From the NCBI RefSeq assembly GCF_033001325.1, contig NZ_CP133111.1, forward strand, positions 4,294,501 through 4,358,500: a stretch of 64,000 nucleotides of DNA. The letters run 5' to 3'. Both the position numbers and the translations under genes were made by a program. The notes under the pieces are model-generated. The model was not told the origin of the DNA. It searched no databases and saw only the letters and a list, made by a program, of their open reading frames with translations. Position 1 is the stretch's first letter; every line of letters starts with the position of its first letter. Source of the DNA: Rhodopseudomonas sp. BAL398 (GTDB taxonomy: Bacteria; Pseudomonadota; Alphaproteobacteria; Rhizobiales; Xanthobacteraceae). This document shows positions 39,204-49,499 of the stretch, in pieces.

Positions 39204-40754
39204 CTATACGCCGGCGATGTTGTCGATAGGGCTGACGTCACCGACGAACCGCAGCAGGTCGGCCATGGTGAAATCGCCCGGTGTCTTCGACGGCAGCGTC
39301 GGTTTCCAGTCCTTGCCCCTGAGCCAGAGATAGGACTGGTGGTCGCCATGGACCAAGCCGACGAATACCTCGGATACGATGGTGGCGCCGACCGGACCGA
39401 GCCTCTCACCGCGGCCGCGCTGCTCGGCTTCCTTAAGAATGTAGTACCACAGCGGCGTATGCTCATGCAGCCCATGCTTCTTGGCGACCGCGCCGTCCGG
39501 CCCCTTGGCGATCTCCGCCGGCGTGAGTGGATTCTTGATCATCATCGTCTTGGCGATATCTTGGCCGGACGGCAGGCCGACCAACACGCCACGCTTGAGA
39601 TTGCGAAACGGCAGACTACCGCCGCCGCCCGGCAGGGTGTGCAGCGGGGGGACCACGAAGGGGTCGAGCTTGCGCGAGGCATTGCGTGGGACGTCAGCGG
39701 GATTGTTCGGCAGAACTTCATGAAAGCGGCGCCAGTCGATGATCCAGTTGCTCGGAAGCGCCGAGACCGGCGTAGGGCCGGTCGGCGGATTGGGCGCAAG
39801 ATCGCCGACGATTCCGCCCGATAAGCCAGTGAACGTGAACAGCAGTTGGAGCGTCGCCGGGGTGATTGCGCCTTCGGTGAAGACTCGATTGTAGCTATAC
39901 GTCTGTCGCACCATGCTGTGCCCGAGCCGATAGGCGGCGGCGGAAAACTCGACCGGGATATAGGGCGTGGTCTTGAAGCGGTAGAACCGGCGCCCCTGCT
40001 CGAGAATCTTGGCGACGATTCCCTTTTCGGTGATGCGCTCGACGAAATCGTGCAGCACCAGCCATTGATAGTGCCAGGTTGCGGTTTGGCGGGCTTCCAG
40101 GAAGATACTGTCCGCCGGTCGACCCGCCGCGATCAACTGATCGCAGATCTTGTTGTGGAATTTCAGCATCGCCAGCTGGGTCTGGGCGACGAGCAGGTTC
40201 TCGTCATTGCGATGATCGCCGATCAGGGCGAAGCCTTCGGGACTGCGCGGGAGATCGTTACGGAAAGCGCCGGTGACACCGCCGAGCGGCACATTGATGT
40301 TCTTGCCGATCAGCAGCTTGGGACCGGGATTCTTACCGTCGGCGTCGCCGGGATTGCGGGCGTAGAGATGGCGGCTGCCATCCGGGCCGAGCCCGTAGAC
40401 GTTATCGAGATCGAGCGCCGGTGTGCGAAAATTCCGCACCGCTTTCGGGTCGTCCTCCTTGTCGCCAAACGAGGTCAGATCCAGCGTGATGTCGTGATCG
40501 ACGAACTGGCCGAGATAGGTGAATCCGGCGGGAACCTTGGTGTTGTCGCCGGCGGCATCGTCCGGCGCTGCGTCCTTCATGGCGTCGGCGAGTTCCTGCA
40601 GCGGGCCGTCATCGACCGCCAGCGGCCGCAGGTCCGGGAACATCCGGCCGAACATACCGGGATCGTCATGACCGGATAGGCTATCGAGAAACGCACGGGT
40701 CGGATGCCGGCCGGCCTTGCCATGGCTAGGCTGGACGTTGACTTCGCTTGCCAT
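39204..40754 (-). CDS. Animal-type haem peroxidase
   Basis: 516 aa. The distal haem motif GQFVDHDIT (Asp86-His87; in animal peroxidases the Asp forms an ester to haem), Arg in FRNDLPR and the proximal His in AYRLGHSMVRQTYSYN place it in the peroxidase-cyclooxygenase superfamily. No signal peptide is visible; the N-terminus is hydrophilic. Related bacterial proteins are secreted by other routes or act inside the cell. The substrate (halide or organic) is unknown. A small 88-aa gene precedes it on the same strand. Confidence 0.9.
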   Translation of the reverse strand: MASEVNVQPSHGKAGRHPTRAFLDSLSGHDDPGMFGRMFPDLRPLAVDDGPLQELADAMKDAAPDDAAGDNTKVPAGFTYLGQFVDHDITLDLTSFGDKEDDPKAVRNFRTPALDLDNVYGLGPDGSRHLYARNPGDADGKNPGPKLLIGKNINVPLGGVTGAFRNDLPRSPEGFALIGDHRNDENLLVAQTQLAMLKFHNKICDQLIAAGRPADSIFLEARQTATWHYQWLVLHDFVERITEKGIVAKILEQGRRFYRFKTTPYIPVEFSAAAYRLGHSMVRQTYSYNRVFTEGAITPATLQLLFTFTGLSGGIVGDLAPNPPTGPTPVSALPSNWIIDWRRFHEVLPNNPADVPRNASRKLDPFVVPPLHTLPGGGGSLPFRNLKRGVLVGLPSGQDIAKTMMIKNPLTPAEIAKGPDGAVAKKHGLHEHTPLWYYILKEAEQRGRGERLGPVGATIVSEVFVGLVHGDHQSYLWLRGKDWKPTLPSKTPGDFTMADLLRFVGDVSPIDNIAGV

Positions 40755-40966
40755 TGTTGGACTCCCTGAATGATTTGCTTAAATCGAGGAAGCGCAGGCA
40801 GTGAGGTTGGTTTTTTCTGGAAGGGTACGCGTCGGTCTCAAACAGAGTACGGAATGAAAATCACTCACGCGAGCGCAACAAAAACTTCGCAGGCGATTGT
40901 GGAAAAACCAAGACGGAAGCAGCCGTGCCCGACGGTGTCGGCACAAACGGGGCGTCGTCGTTGCGG

Positions 40967-41233
40967 TCAGGCCAGGAATTCGCGATGCAATTCAGCGTCG
41001 GTGTAGAAGCAAACGCCACCGTCCAGATCCTTTACCAGCCATTCGCCGAGATAAACGATCTGCACCCCACTGCGCCTCTCGTGGCGCAGTTCCAGCTTCC
41101 CGTTGGGACCGCGCTGCAGTATGCAGCCCGCCTGCACCCATCTCGGCCATTGATGCAATGGCTGGCCAAGAAACTGCCAAGCGATCAACGTTGCGGGCGT
41201 CGGGCGGGGCCGTAAATGCAGAATGTTATCCAC
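40967..41233 (-). CDS. Hypothetical protein, 88 aa
   Basis: MDNILHLRPRPTPATLIAWQ begins an 88-residue frame with many aromatics (WQFLGQPLHQWPRW, GEWLVKDLDGGVCFYTDAELH). The C-terminal GEWLVKDLDGGVCFYTD resembles small PGDYIV-type domains found in phage and host genes, but that is weak. It is on the peroxidase strand, 212 bases upstream. Codon use is consistent with a real gene. Confidence 0.55.
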   Translation of the reverse strand: MDNILHLRPRPTPATLIAWQFLGQPLHQWPRWVQAGCILQRGPNGKLELRHERRSGVQIVYLGEWLVKDLDGGVCFYTDAELHREFLA

Positions 41234-41474
41234 GTCGCCTCCAGATAGCGCGGTGCATTATCAGGCTAGAATGCGTAGGGTTAACGAAAGTTTACTAATC
41301 TGGCGGGTAAGACTACCTGTATATTTTACGCGCGGCGGGGAACTTGTTCTCAAAACGGCATTGCCGCGAAGCCGACCGCTGGTAGACGCGCTGGAGTCGA
41401 CGGAGCGGACGAACAAACGCCGCCCCGAAAGGGCATCACGCGCGGACAGGTGGACTCGGTGTCAGGCCGTCCCC

Positions 41475-43280
41475 TCAGCTATCCACCTTCAGCGCCGCGA
41501 TGAAGGCCTCCTGCGGGATTTCGACCTTGCCGAATTGCCGCATCTTCTTCTTGCCCTCCTTCTGCTTTTCCAGAAGTTTGCGCTTTCGCGTGATGTCGCC
41601 GCCGTAGCATTTGGCGGTGACGTCCTTGCGCAGCGCGCGGACAGTTTCGCGGGCGATGATCTTGCCGCCGATCGCCGCCTGGATCGGAATCACGAACATA
41701 TGCGGCGGGATCAGCTCCTTCATCTTCTCAACCATGGCGCGGCCGCGGCCCTCGGCGCGGGTGCGGTGCACCAGCATCGACAGCGCGTCGACCGGCTCGG
41801 CATTGACCAGGATCTGCATCTTGACCAGATCGGCCGCCTTGTACTCGGTGAGGTGATAGTCGAACGAGGCGTAGCCCTTGGAGACGGATTTGAGCCGGTC
41901 ATAGAAATCGAACACCACCTCGTTGAGCGGCAGTTCGTATTTCACCATCGCGCGGGCGCCGACATAAGTCAGCTCCTTCTGATTGCCGCGGCGGTCCTGG
42001 CACAGCTTCAGCACCGCGCCGAGATATTCGTCCGGCGCCAGGATGGTGGCCTCGATCCACGGCTCATGGATTTCGGCGATCTTGACCACGTCGGGCATGT
42101 CGATCGGATTGTGGATCTCCATCTCGGTGCCGTCGGTGAGATGCATCTGGTAGATCACGCTTGGCGCGGTCGCGATCAGGTTGAGGTCGAATTCGCGGGA
42201 CAGCCGCTCCTGGATGATCTCCAGATGTAGCAATCCGAGGAAGCCGCAACGGAAGCCGAAGCCGAGTGCCGCCGAGGTCTCCATTTCGAACGAGAACGAG
42301 GCGTCGTTGAGCCGCAGCTTGCCCATCGCGGCGCGCAGCGTTTCGAAATCGTCGGCGTCGACCGGGAATAGACCGCAGAACACCACGGGGATCGCCGGCT
42401 TGAAGCCGGGCAGCATCTCGGTGATCGGCTTCCTATCATCGGTGATGGTGTCGCCGACGCGGGTGTCGGCGACTTCCTTGATGCCGGCGGTCATGAAGCC
42501 GATCTCGCCGGGGCCGAGTTCGTCGGTCTGAGTCATCTTCGGGGTGAAGACGCCGACCCGTTCCAGATCATAGGCGGCGTTGGTGCCCATCATCCGGATC
42601 CGCTGGCCCTTCTTCATCACGCCGTCGACGATTCGAACCAGCACCACGACGCCGAGATAGACGTCGTACCAGCTATCGACCAGCAGCGCCTTCAGCGAGG
42701 CCTCGCGGTCGCCCTTCGGCGCCGGGAGCCGATGCACGATGGCCTCCAGAACCAGGTCGATCCCGATCCCGGTTTTGGCCGAGATCATCACCGCGTCGGA
42801 GGCGTCGATGCCGATCACATCCTCGATCTGCTGCTTGACCTGGTCGGGTTCGGCGGCCGGCAGATCGATCTTGTTCAGCACCGGGACGATCTCATGGCCG
42901 GCGTCGAGCGCGTGATAGACATTGGCCAGGGTCTGGGCTTCGACGCCCTGCGAGGCGTCGACCACCAGCAGCGAGCCTTCGCAGGCCGCCAGCGAGCGGG
43001 AGACTTCGTAGGCGAAGTCAACATGGCCGGGGGTGTCAATCAGGTTCAGGATGTAGGTGTTGCCGTCCTTGGCCGGATAGGCCAGCCGCACGGTCTGCGC
43101 CTTGATGGTGATGCCGCGCTCGCGCTCGATATCCATCGAGTCCAGCACCTGCTCCTTCATCTCGCGCGCCTGCAGCCCCCCGGTGGTCTGGATCAGCCGG
43201 TCGGCCAGCGTCGATTTGCCGTGGTCAATATGGGCCACGATCGCGAAGTTGCGGATGTTGGTAATCGGAATGGCGGTCAT
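41475..43280 (-). CDS. lepA: Elongation factor 4 (LepA)
   Basis: 601 aa from the ATG at 43280; a 49-residue extension upstream is rejected because it lacks homology. LepA is a translational GTPase that back-translocates ribosomes or aids initiation. P-loop [13 protein letters not shown], the switch [20 protein letters not shown], and the C-terminal LepA domain ([19 protein letters not shown]) are complete. Length is standard (603 in E. coli). Confidence 0.98.
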   Translation of the reverse strand: MTAIPITNIRNFAIVAHIDHGKSTLADRLIQTTGGLQAREMKEQVLDSMDIERERGITIKAQTVRLAYPAKDGNTYILNLIDTPGHVDFAYEVSRSLAACEGSLLVVDASQGVEAQTLANVYHALDAGHEIVPVLNKIDLPAAEPDQVKQQIEDVIGIDASDAVMISAKTGIGIDLVLEAIVHRLPAPKGDREASLKALLVDSWYDVYLGVVVLVRIVDGVMKKGQRIRMMGTNAAYDLERVGVFTPKMTQTDELGPGEIGFMTAGIKEVADTRVGDTITDDRKPITEMLPGFKPAIPVVFCGLFPVDADDFETLRAAMGKLRLNDASFSFEMETSAALGFGFRCGFLGLLHLEIIQERLSREFDLNLIATAPSVIYQMHLTDGTEMEIHNPIDMPDVVKIAEIHEPWIEATILAPDEYLGAVLKLCQDRRGNQKELTYVGARAMVKYELPLNEVVFDFYDRLKSVSKGYASFDYHLTEYKAADLVKMQILVNAEPVDALSMLVHRTRAEGRGRAMVEKMKELIPPHMFVIPIQAAIGGKIIARETVRALRKDVTAKCYGGDITRKRKLLEKQKEGKKKMRQFGKVEIPQEAFIAALKVDS

Positions 43281-43534
43281 CCGCGCGGGATAGCATTGGC
43301 GCTGAGGGGCGGCAAGGCAATCGGGCCCACAAGCCGCCGTTAAGCGCGCCACAGCGGGCTGGCACGTCTTCCCGGCCGGTTCGGGGCCAGCGCGCGGCGA
43401 AGGTGTTCGTGGACCGGAAGACGGCATCCCGGCCTGAAGTCGATCAACTCATCGCAATTACGGGGGGCGGCGCTTGACGGCCCAATCCGAACCATATCCT
43501 GTCCACCGTCCATTCTGCGAAAGTCGCCTCCCGG

Positions 43535-45082
43535 ATGAGTTCGATTGCCCTGTCCCGTCCTCGGCCTGGCTGGATCACGCGCTGGATCGATGCCCTGGTC
43601 GATCCGCTGCGGCAGGAGCGCACCGTTGTCCTGACGCTTGCGGTCTATGCGGCGATCTGGACCGCCTACCGGACCATCGCGACGCTGCCGCGCGACCTAC
43701 ATGCCGACGTCACCGAGCTCTATGGCTGGTCGCGGAATCTGGCGTTCGGCTACGACAAGCATCCGCCGTTCAGCGCCCTGGTGACAAGGCTGTGGTTCAC
43801 GCTGTTCCCGGTGTCGGACCTCATGTTCCACGTGCTGGCATCCGCCAATATCGCGCTGACCCTGTATATCGCCTGGCGCACCATGCGGCGCTACATGTCG
43901 CCGGAGAAGGCCGTCTTCGGCCTGGCGCTGCTGACGCTGATCCCGTTCTTCAATTTCATCGCGCTGAAATACAACGCCAATTCGGTGTTGCTGCCGCTCT
44001 GGGCGGCGGCGATCCATTGCTTCCTGCGCGCCTTCGAGGCGCCGGGCCGGAAGTCGAGCCTGCTGTGGCCGGCCTTGGCGGGGCTGTTCACCGGCTTCGC
44101 CATGCTGGGCAAATACTGGTCGATCGTGCTGGTGGCCGCGCTCGGGCTCGCCGCCCTGACCGATCCGCGCCGCGCCGCATTCTTCCGCTCGCCGGCGCCC
44201 TGGCTGATGATCCTGGTCGGCGGCGCCGTGCTGGCGCCGAATCTGGTGTGGCTGGCGCAGCACCATTTTTCGTCCTTCGCCTATGCGACATCGGTGCATC
44301 CGGCGGGCGGCCTGACCAATAATATCGTCGCGACCTTGATCTATCTGCTGGGCTCCCTGGCTTACGCCGCGCTGCCGCTGGTCGTGGCCTATTGGCTGCT
44401 GTGTCCCTCACGTGACGCGCTGGCCGACATCGCGGCGCCGCCGGATCGGCAACGCCGGCTGATGCTCGTGGTCCTGCTGGCGATGATTTTGGTGCCGATG
44501 CCGCTCGCTTTGCTGAGCGGGATTCAGATCTCGTCGCTGTGGACGATGCCGTCCTGGACCCTGTTGCCGATCGTGCTGCTGGCATCGCCGCTGGTCAGCG
44601 TCGGCCGCGAGGCGGTGCGACGCGTCGCGGTCGGCGCCGGGCTGTTGTCGTTGATCATGCTGGCGCTGGCGCCGGCGGCGGCGCTCGCGATCCATCTCGG
44701 AACCGCGCCGGCTTCGTTCGAATATGCCTCCGTGCTGGCCGACCATATCGCCCGCGAATGGCGGCTGCGCAGCGACCTGCCGATTCCGCTGGTCGCCGGC
44801 GACACCGTGCTGGCGGCCAATACGGCCTATTATCTGCGAGCCCGCACGCGCTCCTTCGAGCACGACGATATCGCGGCGATCGCCGCCGCCGCGCACGCCC
44901 ATGGCGCGGTGCTGGTCTGCCCAGCCACCGACGCCGGCTGCCTCGCCATCGCCAGCAGGATCGCGGCGGATCAGCCCGAGATCCGACGTGGCGAGGTCCG
45001 GGTGACGCGGTCTCTGTTCGGGATCGAAGGCAAGGCGCTGCGCGACGTGTTCATGATCGTGCAGCCGACCGTCGCGAAGTAA
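43535..45082 (+). CDS. GT39/ArnT-type membrane glycosyltransferase
   Basis: 515 aa, mostly membrane helices (about 10-12). The first luminal loop has DLHADVTELYGWSRNLAFGYDKHPPF, the PMT-type Asp-Glu-like active loop of family 39 transferases that use polyprenyl-phosphate sugars. The donor and acceptor are unknown; lipid A or glycoprotein modification are options. It follows lepA divergently after 254 bases. Confidence 0.85.
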   Translation: MSSIALSRPRPGWITRWIDALVDPLRQERTVVLTLAVYAAIWTAYRTIATLPRDLHADVTELYGWSRNLAFGYDKHPPFSALVTRLWFTLFPVSDLMFHVLASANIALTLYIAWRTMRRYMSPEKAVFGLALLTLIPFFNFIALKYNANSVLLPLWAAAIHCFLRAFEAPGRKSSLLWPALAGLFTGFAMLGKYWSIVLVAALGLAALTDPRRAAFFRSPAPWLMILVGGAVLAPNLVWLAQHHFSSFAYATSVHPAGGLTNNIVATLIYLLGSLAYAALPLVVAYWLLCPSRDALADIAAPPDRQRRLMLVVLLAMILVPMPLALLSGIQISSLWTMPSWTLLPIVLLASPLVSVGREAVRRVAVGAGLLSLIMLALAPAAALAIHLGTAPASFEYASVLADHIAREWRLRSDLPIPLVAGDTVLAANTAYYLRARTRSFEHDDIAAIAAAAHAHGAVLVCPATDAGCLAIASRIAADQPEIRRGEVRVTRSLFGIEGKALRDVFMIVQPTVAK

Positions 45083-45193
45083 TCGCTGTCGATTGCAGTT
45101 TTTCGGTCAGGCAGGACGTCTCGGCGCGATCCCGGCTTCGCGCGCGGCACGGCTGCCCGCGCCCCGGAACGACAGAAATCATGAGCGATAGAG

Positions 45194-45232
45194 CACGATT
45201 CCGAAAAGTGGATCGCGGTTTCGGAAAAGGTC
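45194..45232. repeat. Dispersed GATC-hairpin repeat, reverse orientation
   Basis: CACGATTCCGAAAAGTGGATC and GCGGTTTCGGAAAAGGTC resemble the reverse complement of 38499-38543, with TTCCGAAAA arms around GTGGATC. It lies between the GT39 gene and the PTS genes. The preceding 45083-45180 contains a CCCGGCTTCGCGCGCG palindrome-like stretch. Confidence 0.65.
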
Positions 45233-45255
45233 AGGCTCAAACGACGCTTCGGGAT

Positions 45256-45597
45256 CTATTCTTCTTCGCCGAACCGGGTGCCGAGCAGTTCGGTCAAGGC
45301 GTCGACCGCCTCCTGCGCCTGCGGTCCGACCGCCGACACCACCACCGAGGTCCCGATCCCGGCTGACAGCATCATCAGACCCATGATCGAGGTGCCGCCG
45401 ACGGTCTCGCCGCCGCGGGTGACCCAGACCTCGGCGTTGAAGCGCTCGACCATCTGGACGAATTTTGCCGATGCCCGCGCGTGCAGGCCGCGCTTGTTGA
45501 TGATCGGAATCTCGCGCGCCACCGGCTCGGTGGAAGATCCACCGTCCTGAGCCGCGCTGCCGTCCGCGGAAACCATCGGGTCGGGCTTGGCGGTCAT
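45256..45597 (-). CDS. ptsH: HPr family phosphocarrier protein
   Basis: 113 aa. The phosphorylatable His39 is in NKRGLHARASAKF, and the Ser-bearing regulatory loop is TSIMGLMMLSAG, the target of HPr kinase. The N-terminal 28 residues are an extension beyond the usual 85-90 aa; an internal Met8 is an alternative start. It overlaps the EIIA gene by four bases (ATGA). No EIIB/EIIC sugar transporter is here, so it probably serves regulation. Confidence 0.93.
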   Translation of the reverse strand: MTAKPDPMVSADGSAAQDGGSSTEPVAREIPIINKRGLHARASAKFVQMVERFNAEVWVTRGGETVGGTSIMGLMMLSAGIGTSVVVSAVGPQAQEAVDALTELLGTRFGEEE

Positions 45598-45995
45598 TTT
45601 CCGGCGAGGACCCGGCTGGCGATGGTGACGTATTTGCGGCCGGCTTCCTGCGCCAGCGCAATGGCGTCGGGCAGCGGCCGCTCCTCGCGGACCTTGGCGA
45701 GTTTCACCAACATTGGAAGATTGATCCCCGCGAGCACTTCCACCTTGGGGCGGCTCATGCAGGAGATCGCCAGATTGGAGGGCGTGCCGCCGAACATGTC
45801 AGTCAGAATCGCGACGCCGTCGCCGCTATCGACGCGGTTGACGGCCTCAATGATGTCGCTACGGCACAGATCGGCGTCGTCTTCGGCGCCGATTGTGACA
45901 GCCTCAATTTGCTTTTGCGGGCCCATCACGTGTTCCAGCGCCGCCTTGAACTCGTCGGCCAGGCGCCCATGGGTCACAAGTACTAGACCAATCAT
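45594..45995 (-). CDS. PTS EIIA component, mannose family (EIIA-Man)
   Basis: 133 aa from the ATG at 45995 with GCGAGGAG before it. His9 in MIGLVLVTHGRLADEF is the phosphorylation site; FGGTPSNLA and LAGINLPMLVKLA follow the EIIA-Man fold. With HPr and HprK but without EIIB/C/D it is a regulatory EIIA rather than a sugar importer. 128 bases separate it from hprK. Confidence 0.94.
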   Translation of the reverse strand: MIGLVLVTHGRLADEFKAALEHVMGPQKQIEAVTIGAEDDADLCRSDIIEAVNRVDSGDGVAILTDMFGGTPSNLAISCMSRPKVEVLAGINLPMLVKLAKVREERPLPDAIALAQEAGRKYVTIASRVLAGK

Positions 45996-46123
45996 CGGAA
46001 ACTCCTCGCGGGCGCCTGTGGTGCACCGCGCGAACGGGTCACTTTGACCATCCAGAGCCCCTATGCAAGAGGGGTCTTCGCGTTTCTCCCTCAAATGCGA
46101 CACATTTGGGAGACAGCGCGGGT

Positions 46124-46660
46124 CTATTCGGACTCGAGTGTGGGACTTATATGGTTACCAATTCCCTTCTCACAATCGCCGGATACTGGTGTTGCGGCCA
46201 CAGCGTCGGTTGTCGTCAGAAAGCCCGCTACCAGAGGTAGCGCGGACCAGTCGGCGGCGACCGCAACCCGCGGCAATTGGACGCCCTCCAGGATTATCGA
46301 CGAGGCTGCCGTCGCTGGCAGGCGATCGGCGTCCGCAGCCGCCAGATCGACCACCAGCCCGAGCACCGCCTCGGCGGCGTAATCGCAGCGGCGGATCCCC
46401 AACCCACGAATTTCGATCAGACCGGCCAGCGCTGGCACCGGGCGAACGATAACGGTGTCGCGCCGACGTTGCAGCGTCACCCGGTCATCCCCCACCAGCA
46501 CCGCCGGCGGGATCTGTCCGGCGCGGCCGGCGAGGATCAATTCGAAGGCGAGCCGCGATTTGCCGGTCCCGGATGCGCCCCGGATCAACACCGCGCGATC
46601 GCCGATCAGCACGGCGGCGGCGTGCACGCTTGGGCCGGGCCCGGGCGCGTCGGCGCTCAT
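46124..46660 (-). CDS. hprK: HPr kinase/phosphorylase, short form
   Basis: 178 aa. Walker A GASGTGKS is at residues 28-35, followed by the K3-like LIEIRGLGIRR (the IRG signature). The N-terminal domain of Firmicute HprK is missing, as in other alphaproteobacterial short forms. It phosphorylates/dephosphorylates HPr on Ser. Its stop overlaps the start of chvG by four bases, so ChvG/ChvI signalling and HPr modification are co-expressed. Confidence 0.93.
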   Translation of the reverse strand: MSADAPGPGPSVHAAAVLIGDRAVLIRGASGTGKSRLAFELILAGRAGQIPPAVLVGDDRVTLQRRRDTVIVRPVPALAGLIEIRGLGIRRCDYAAEAVLGLVVDLAAADADRLPATAASSIILEGVQLPRVAVAADWSALPLVAGFLTTTDAVAATPVSGDCEKGIGNHISPTLESE

Positions 46661-48462
46661 GTCGCCGGCAGCCGGACGATGAAGCGGGCGCCGGCCACGG
46701 TGGCTTCGCCGTCGGCGTCGGCCGGCCCGGCCCGGTTCTCGGCCCAGATCCGGCCGCCATGGGCCTCGACGATCTGCTTGGAGATCGACAGGCCGAGACC
46801 TGAATTCTGTCCGAAACCCTGATGCGGCCGGTCGGTGTAGAAGCGCTCGAAGATCTTCTCGAGCGCGTCTTCGCCGATGCCCGGCCCATCATCGTCGATC
46901 ACGATCTCGATCTCGGTCTTGCGGCGGCGGCAGACGATGCCGACCCGGCCGCCCTGCCTGGAGAAGGATTGGGCGTTCATCAGCAGATTGGAAATCACCT
47001 GACCGAGCCGCGAATCATGGCCCGGCACCGAGAAGGTGTCATGGTCGGCGCCGTCGAAACGGACGTCGACCGCGGCGTTGTTGCCGAGCCGCGTTTCGTT
47101 GGCGACCAGCGTCAAGGTGGTCAGCAGCCGCCGCAGATCGACCGGCGCCACGTCCTGGCGCTGCAATTCGGCGTCGAGCCGGCTGGCGTCGGAAATATCC
47201 GAGATCAGCCGGTCGAGCCGTTTGACGTCGTGTTCGATCACCGCCAGCAGACGGGAGCGGCTATTGGCGGTCTTGGCCAGCGGCAGGGTCTCGACCGCCG
47301 AACGCAGCGAGGTCAGCGGGTTCTTCAATTCATGGCTGACGTCGGCGGCGAAGCGCTCGATCGCCTCGATGCGGTTGTACAGCGCGTCGGTCATGTCGCG
47401 CAGCGCGCCGGACAGATGGCCGATCTCGTCGCGCCGTTTGGTGAAATCCGGAATTTCGACCCGGGTGCGGATGCGGCGGCGGACCCGCTCGGCGCTGTCG
47501 GCCAGCCGCCGCACCGGGCCCGCAATGGTCGAGGCCAAGAGCAGCGACAGCACCAGCATCACCGCGGCGGCGACGCCGAACACTTTGAGGATCGCCAGCC
47601 GCTCCGCCGTCACCATCTGATCGATGTCATCGCCCTGGGTGGAGAGCATCAGGGCGCCGTGGACGGCGCGAAACCGCTGCACCGGGACCGCGACCGAGAC
47701 GATCACCTCGCCGCGGTCGTTGATTCGCACCATGGAGCTCTTCTGGCCCTTCAGCGATTGTGCGACTTCCTGATAGCCATTGCCGTTTTCCGGGCCCAAT
47801 TCGCGATACAGCGGCAGGTCGCCGCGATTGAGCCAGGTCCGGATCGCGATCGTGGCCTTTTCGACAAAGCCGGGCTTTTCCTGGGCCGGCGGCGGCAATT
47901 CGAAGCGCAGCACGTCGCCGCGGCCATACAGGCTGCGGCTGTCCAGAATCAGCACGCCGTCGCGGTCGTAAATGCGGGCGCGGGTCTTGGTCGGCGAGAT
48001 CAGCCGCCGCAGCACCGGCGCCACGCGTTCCGGATTGATCGGAAAATCCAGCACCGCATATTCGTCGGCCGGGCCGTAGCTCTCGCCGGGCTTGAGGTCG
48101 AGCAGCCGGTCCGGGTCGATGGTGATGGCGTTGGTCTCGACCGTGGCGGAGGCGGCGATCGCGCCGGCGATGATTTCGGCCTGCACCAGCAGGCTCTGGG
48201 CGCGGGCGTCGATCAGCCCGGCGCGGAATTGCGACAGATACAGAATGCTCGCCACCAGCGCGATCAGGCCGGCGAGGTTCAGCGACACGATCCGGCGGGT
48301 CAGGCTGGAGAAGCTCAGCGCAAAGAAAAACTGTCCGGCGCGACGCAGCCAGCGCATCGGGCGTGGCCGCGACCAGCCACGCTTCTTGACGGCGGCGTCC
48401 GCGCCATCGGGCGCATCCGCCCCGGTGTCGAGGTCAGGATCAAGCGGGGGGCGATCAAGCAA
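46657..48462 (-). CDS. chvG: Sensor histidine kinase ChvG (ExoS-like)
   Basis: 601 aa. TM1 at about residues 60-78, a periplasmic domain 80-290, TM2 at 293-312, a HAMP region to 368, His377 in FAADVSHELKNPLTSL, ATPase motifs NLLMNAQSFS, DDGPGI and NSGLGLSISKQI. ChvG senses acidity/envelope stress and phosphorylates ChvI; in other rhizobia it controls exopolysaccharide and virulence. The periplasmic domain is the expected binding place for a repressor such as ExoR (not in the window). Confidence 0.95.
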   Translation of the reverse strand: MLDRPPLDPDLDTGADAPDGADAAVKKRGWSRPRPMRWLRRAGQFFFALSFSSLTRRIVSLNLAGLIALVASILYLSQFRAGLIDARAQSLLVQAEIIAGAIAASATVETNAITIDPDRLLDLKPGESYGPADEYAVLDFPINPERVAPVLRRLISPTKTRARIYDRDGVLILDSRSLYGRGDVLRFELPPPAQEKPGFVEKATIAIRTWLNRGDLPLYRELGPENGNGYQEVAQSLKGQKSSMVRINDRGEVIVSVAVPVQRFRAVHGALMLSTQGDDIDQMVTAERLAILKVFGVAAAVMLVLSLLLASTIAGPVRRLADSAERVRRRIRTRVEIPDFTKRRDEIGHLSGALRDMTDALYNRIEAIERFAADVSHELKNPLTSLRSAVETLPLAKTANSRSRLLAVIEHDVKRLDRLISDISDASRLDAELQRQDVAPVDLRRLLTTLTLVANETRLGNNAAVDVRFDGADHDTFSVPGHDSRLGQVISNLLMNAQSFSRQGGRVGIVCRRRKTEIEIVIDDDGPGIGEDALEKIFERFYTDRPHQGFGQNSGLGLSISKQIVEAHGGRIWAENRAGPADADGEATVAGARFIVRLPAT

Positions 48463-48575
48463 TGGCCAAAACTGCCCGGTTGTTTGCGATAGGTCGCAGG
48501 CGCATTCTACCCTAAAGCGGCCGGCCCGTCAGTTCTTGAAGGGGCCGGCGCGCTCACAGAGCCGTTTCACGGGAT

Positions 48576-49277
48576 TCAGGTTTCCTTGAACCGATAGCCG
48601 ACGCCATACAGCGTCTCGATCATCTCGAAATCGTCGTCGACCACCTTGAACTTCTTGCGCAGCCGCTTGATGTGGCTGTCGATGGTGCGATCGTCGACAT
48701 AGACCTGGTCGTCATAGGCGGCGTCCATCAGCGCGTTGCGGCTTTTCACCACGCCGGGGCGGGTCGCCAGCGCCTGCAGGATCAGGAATTCGGTCACCGT
48801 CAGGGTGACCGGCTCGTTCTTCCAGGTGCAGGTGTGGCGCTCCGGATCCATCCGCAGCAGGCCGCGATCCAGCGCCTTGGCGTCGGTTTCCTTCGGTGCG
48901 GCGGTCGGATCCTTCGGCGCGGCGCGACGCAGCACCGCCTTGACCCGTTCGACCAGCAAGCGCTGCGAAAACGGCTTGCGGATGAAATCGTCGGCGCCCA
49001 TTTTGAGGCCGAACAATTCGTCGATCTCCTCGTCCTTGGAGGTCAGGAAGATCACCGGCAGGTCGGATTTCTGCCGCAGCCGCCGCAGTGTCTCCATGCC
49101 GTCCATCCGCGGCATCTTGATGTCGAGGATCGCAAGGTCCGGCGGGCTGGTGCGGAAGCCGTCCAGTGCCGACGCGCCATCCGTATAGGTCATGATCCGG
49201 TAGCCTTCGGCTTCCAGGGCGATCGAAACGGATGTGAGAATGTTGCGGTCGTCGTCGACCAGGGCGATGGTGGGCAT
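48576..49277 (-). CDS. chvI: Response regulator ChvI (OmpR family)
   Basis: 233 aa from the ATG at 49277. Receiver with DDD at 8-10, Asp52 in [13 protein letters not shown] and Lys in FIRKPF; winged-helix DNA-binding domain with [25 protein letters not shown] and [16 protein letters not shown]. It pairs with chvG, 113 bases downstream. The frame remains open 186 bases upstream but without similarity. Confidence 0.97.
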   Translation of the reverse strand: MPTIALVDDDRNILTSVSIALEAEGYRIMTYTDGASALDGFRTSPPDLAILDIKMPRMDGMETLRRLRQKSDLPVIFLTSKDEEIDELFGLKMGADDFIRKPFSQRLLVERVKAVLRRAAPKDPTAAPKETDAKALDRGLLRMDPERHTCTWKNEPVTLTVTEFLILQALATRPGVVKSRNALMDAAYDDQVYVDDRTIDSHIKRLRKKFKVVDDDFEMIETLYGVGYRFKET

Positions 49278-49499
49278 GAGCCTGCTTTCGAAACGGGGTG
49301 GCGAGTCAGTCAAGTGAATCGATTCGGCAGTTCGCCGTTCGTCTGAGGTGGCCTTAAGAGCACAGTCAACGAGCAATGCAAGCTGGGCTGAAATGTGGCC
49401 GGTTCCCGATAACCGCGGTTGGACGCGGCTCAATCCCCATATAGACCTTGTTTTTGCTCGCAAAAGGCCTGTTTTGCAATGAAATGGCAGATCTGAACG

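Noticed and set aside
46822-48492. 556-aa open frame on the + strand over chvG
   Set aside because: Antisense shadow of chvG; no domain motif and atypical residues.
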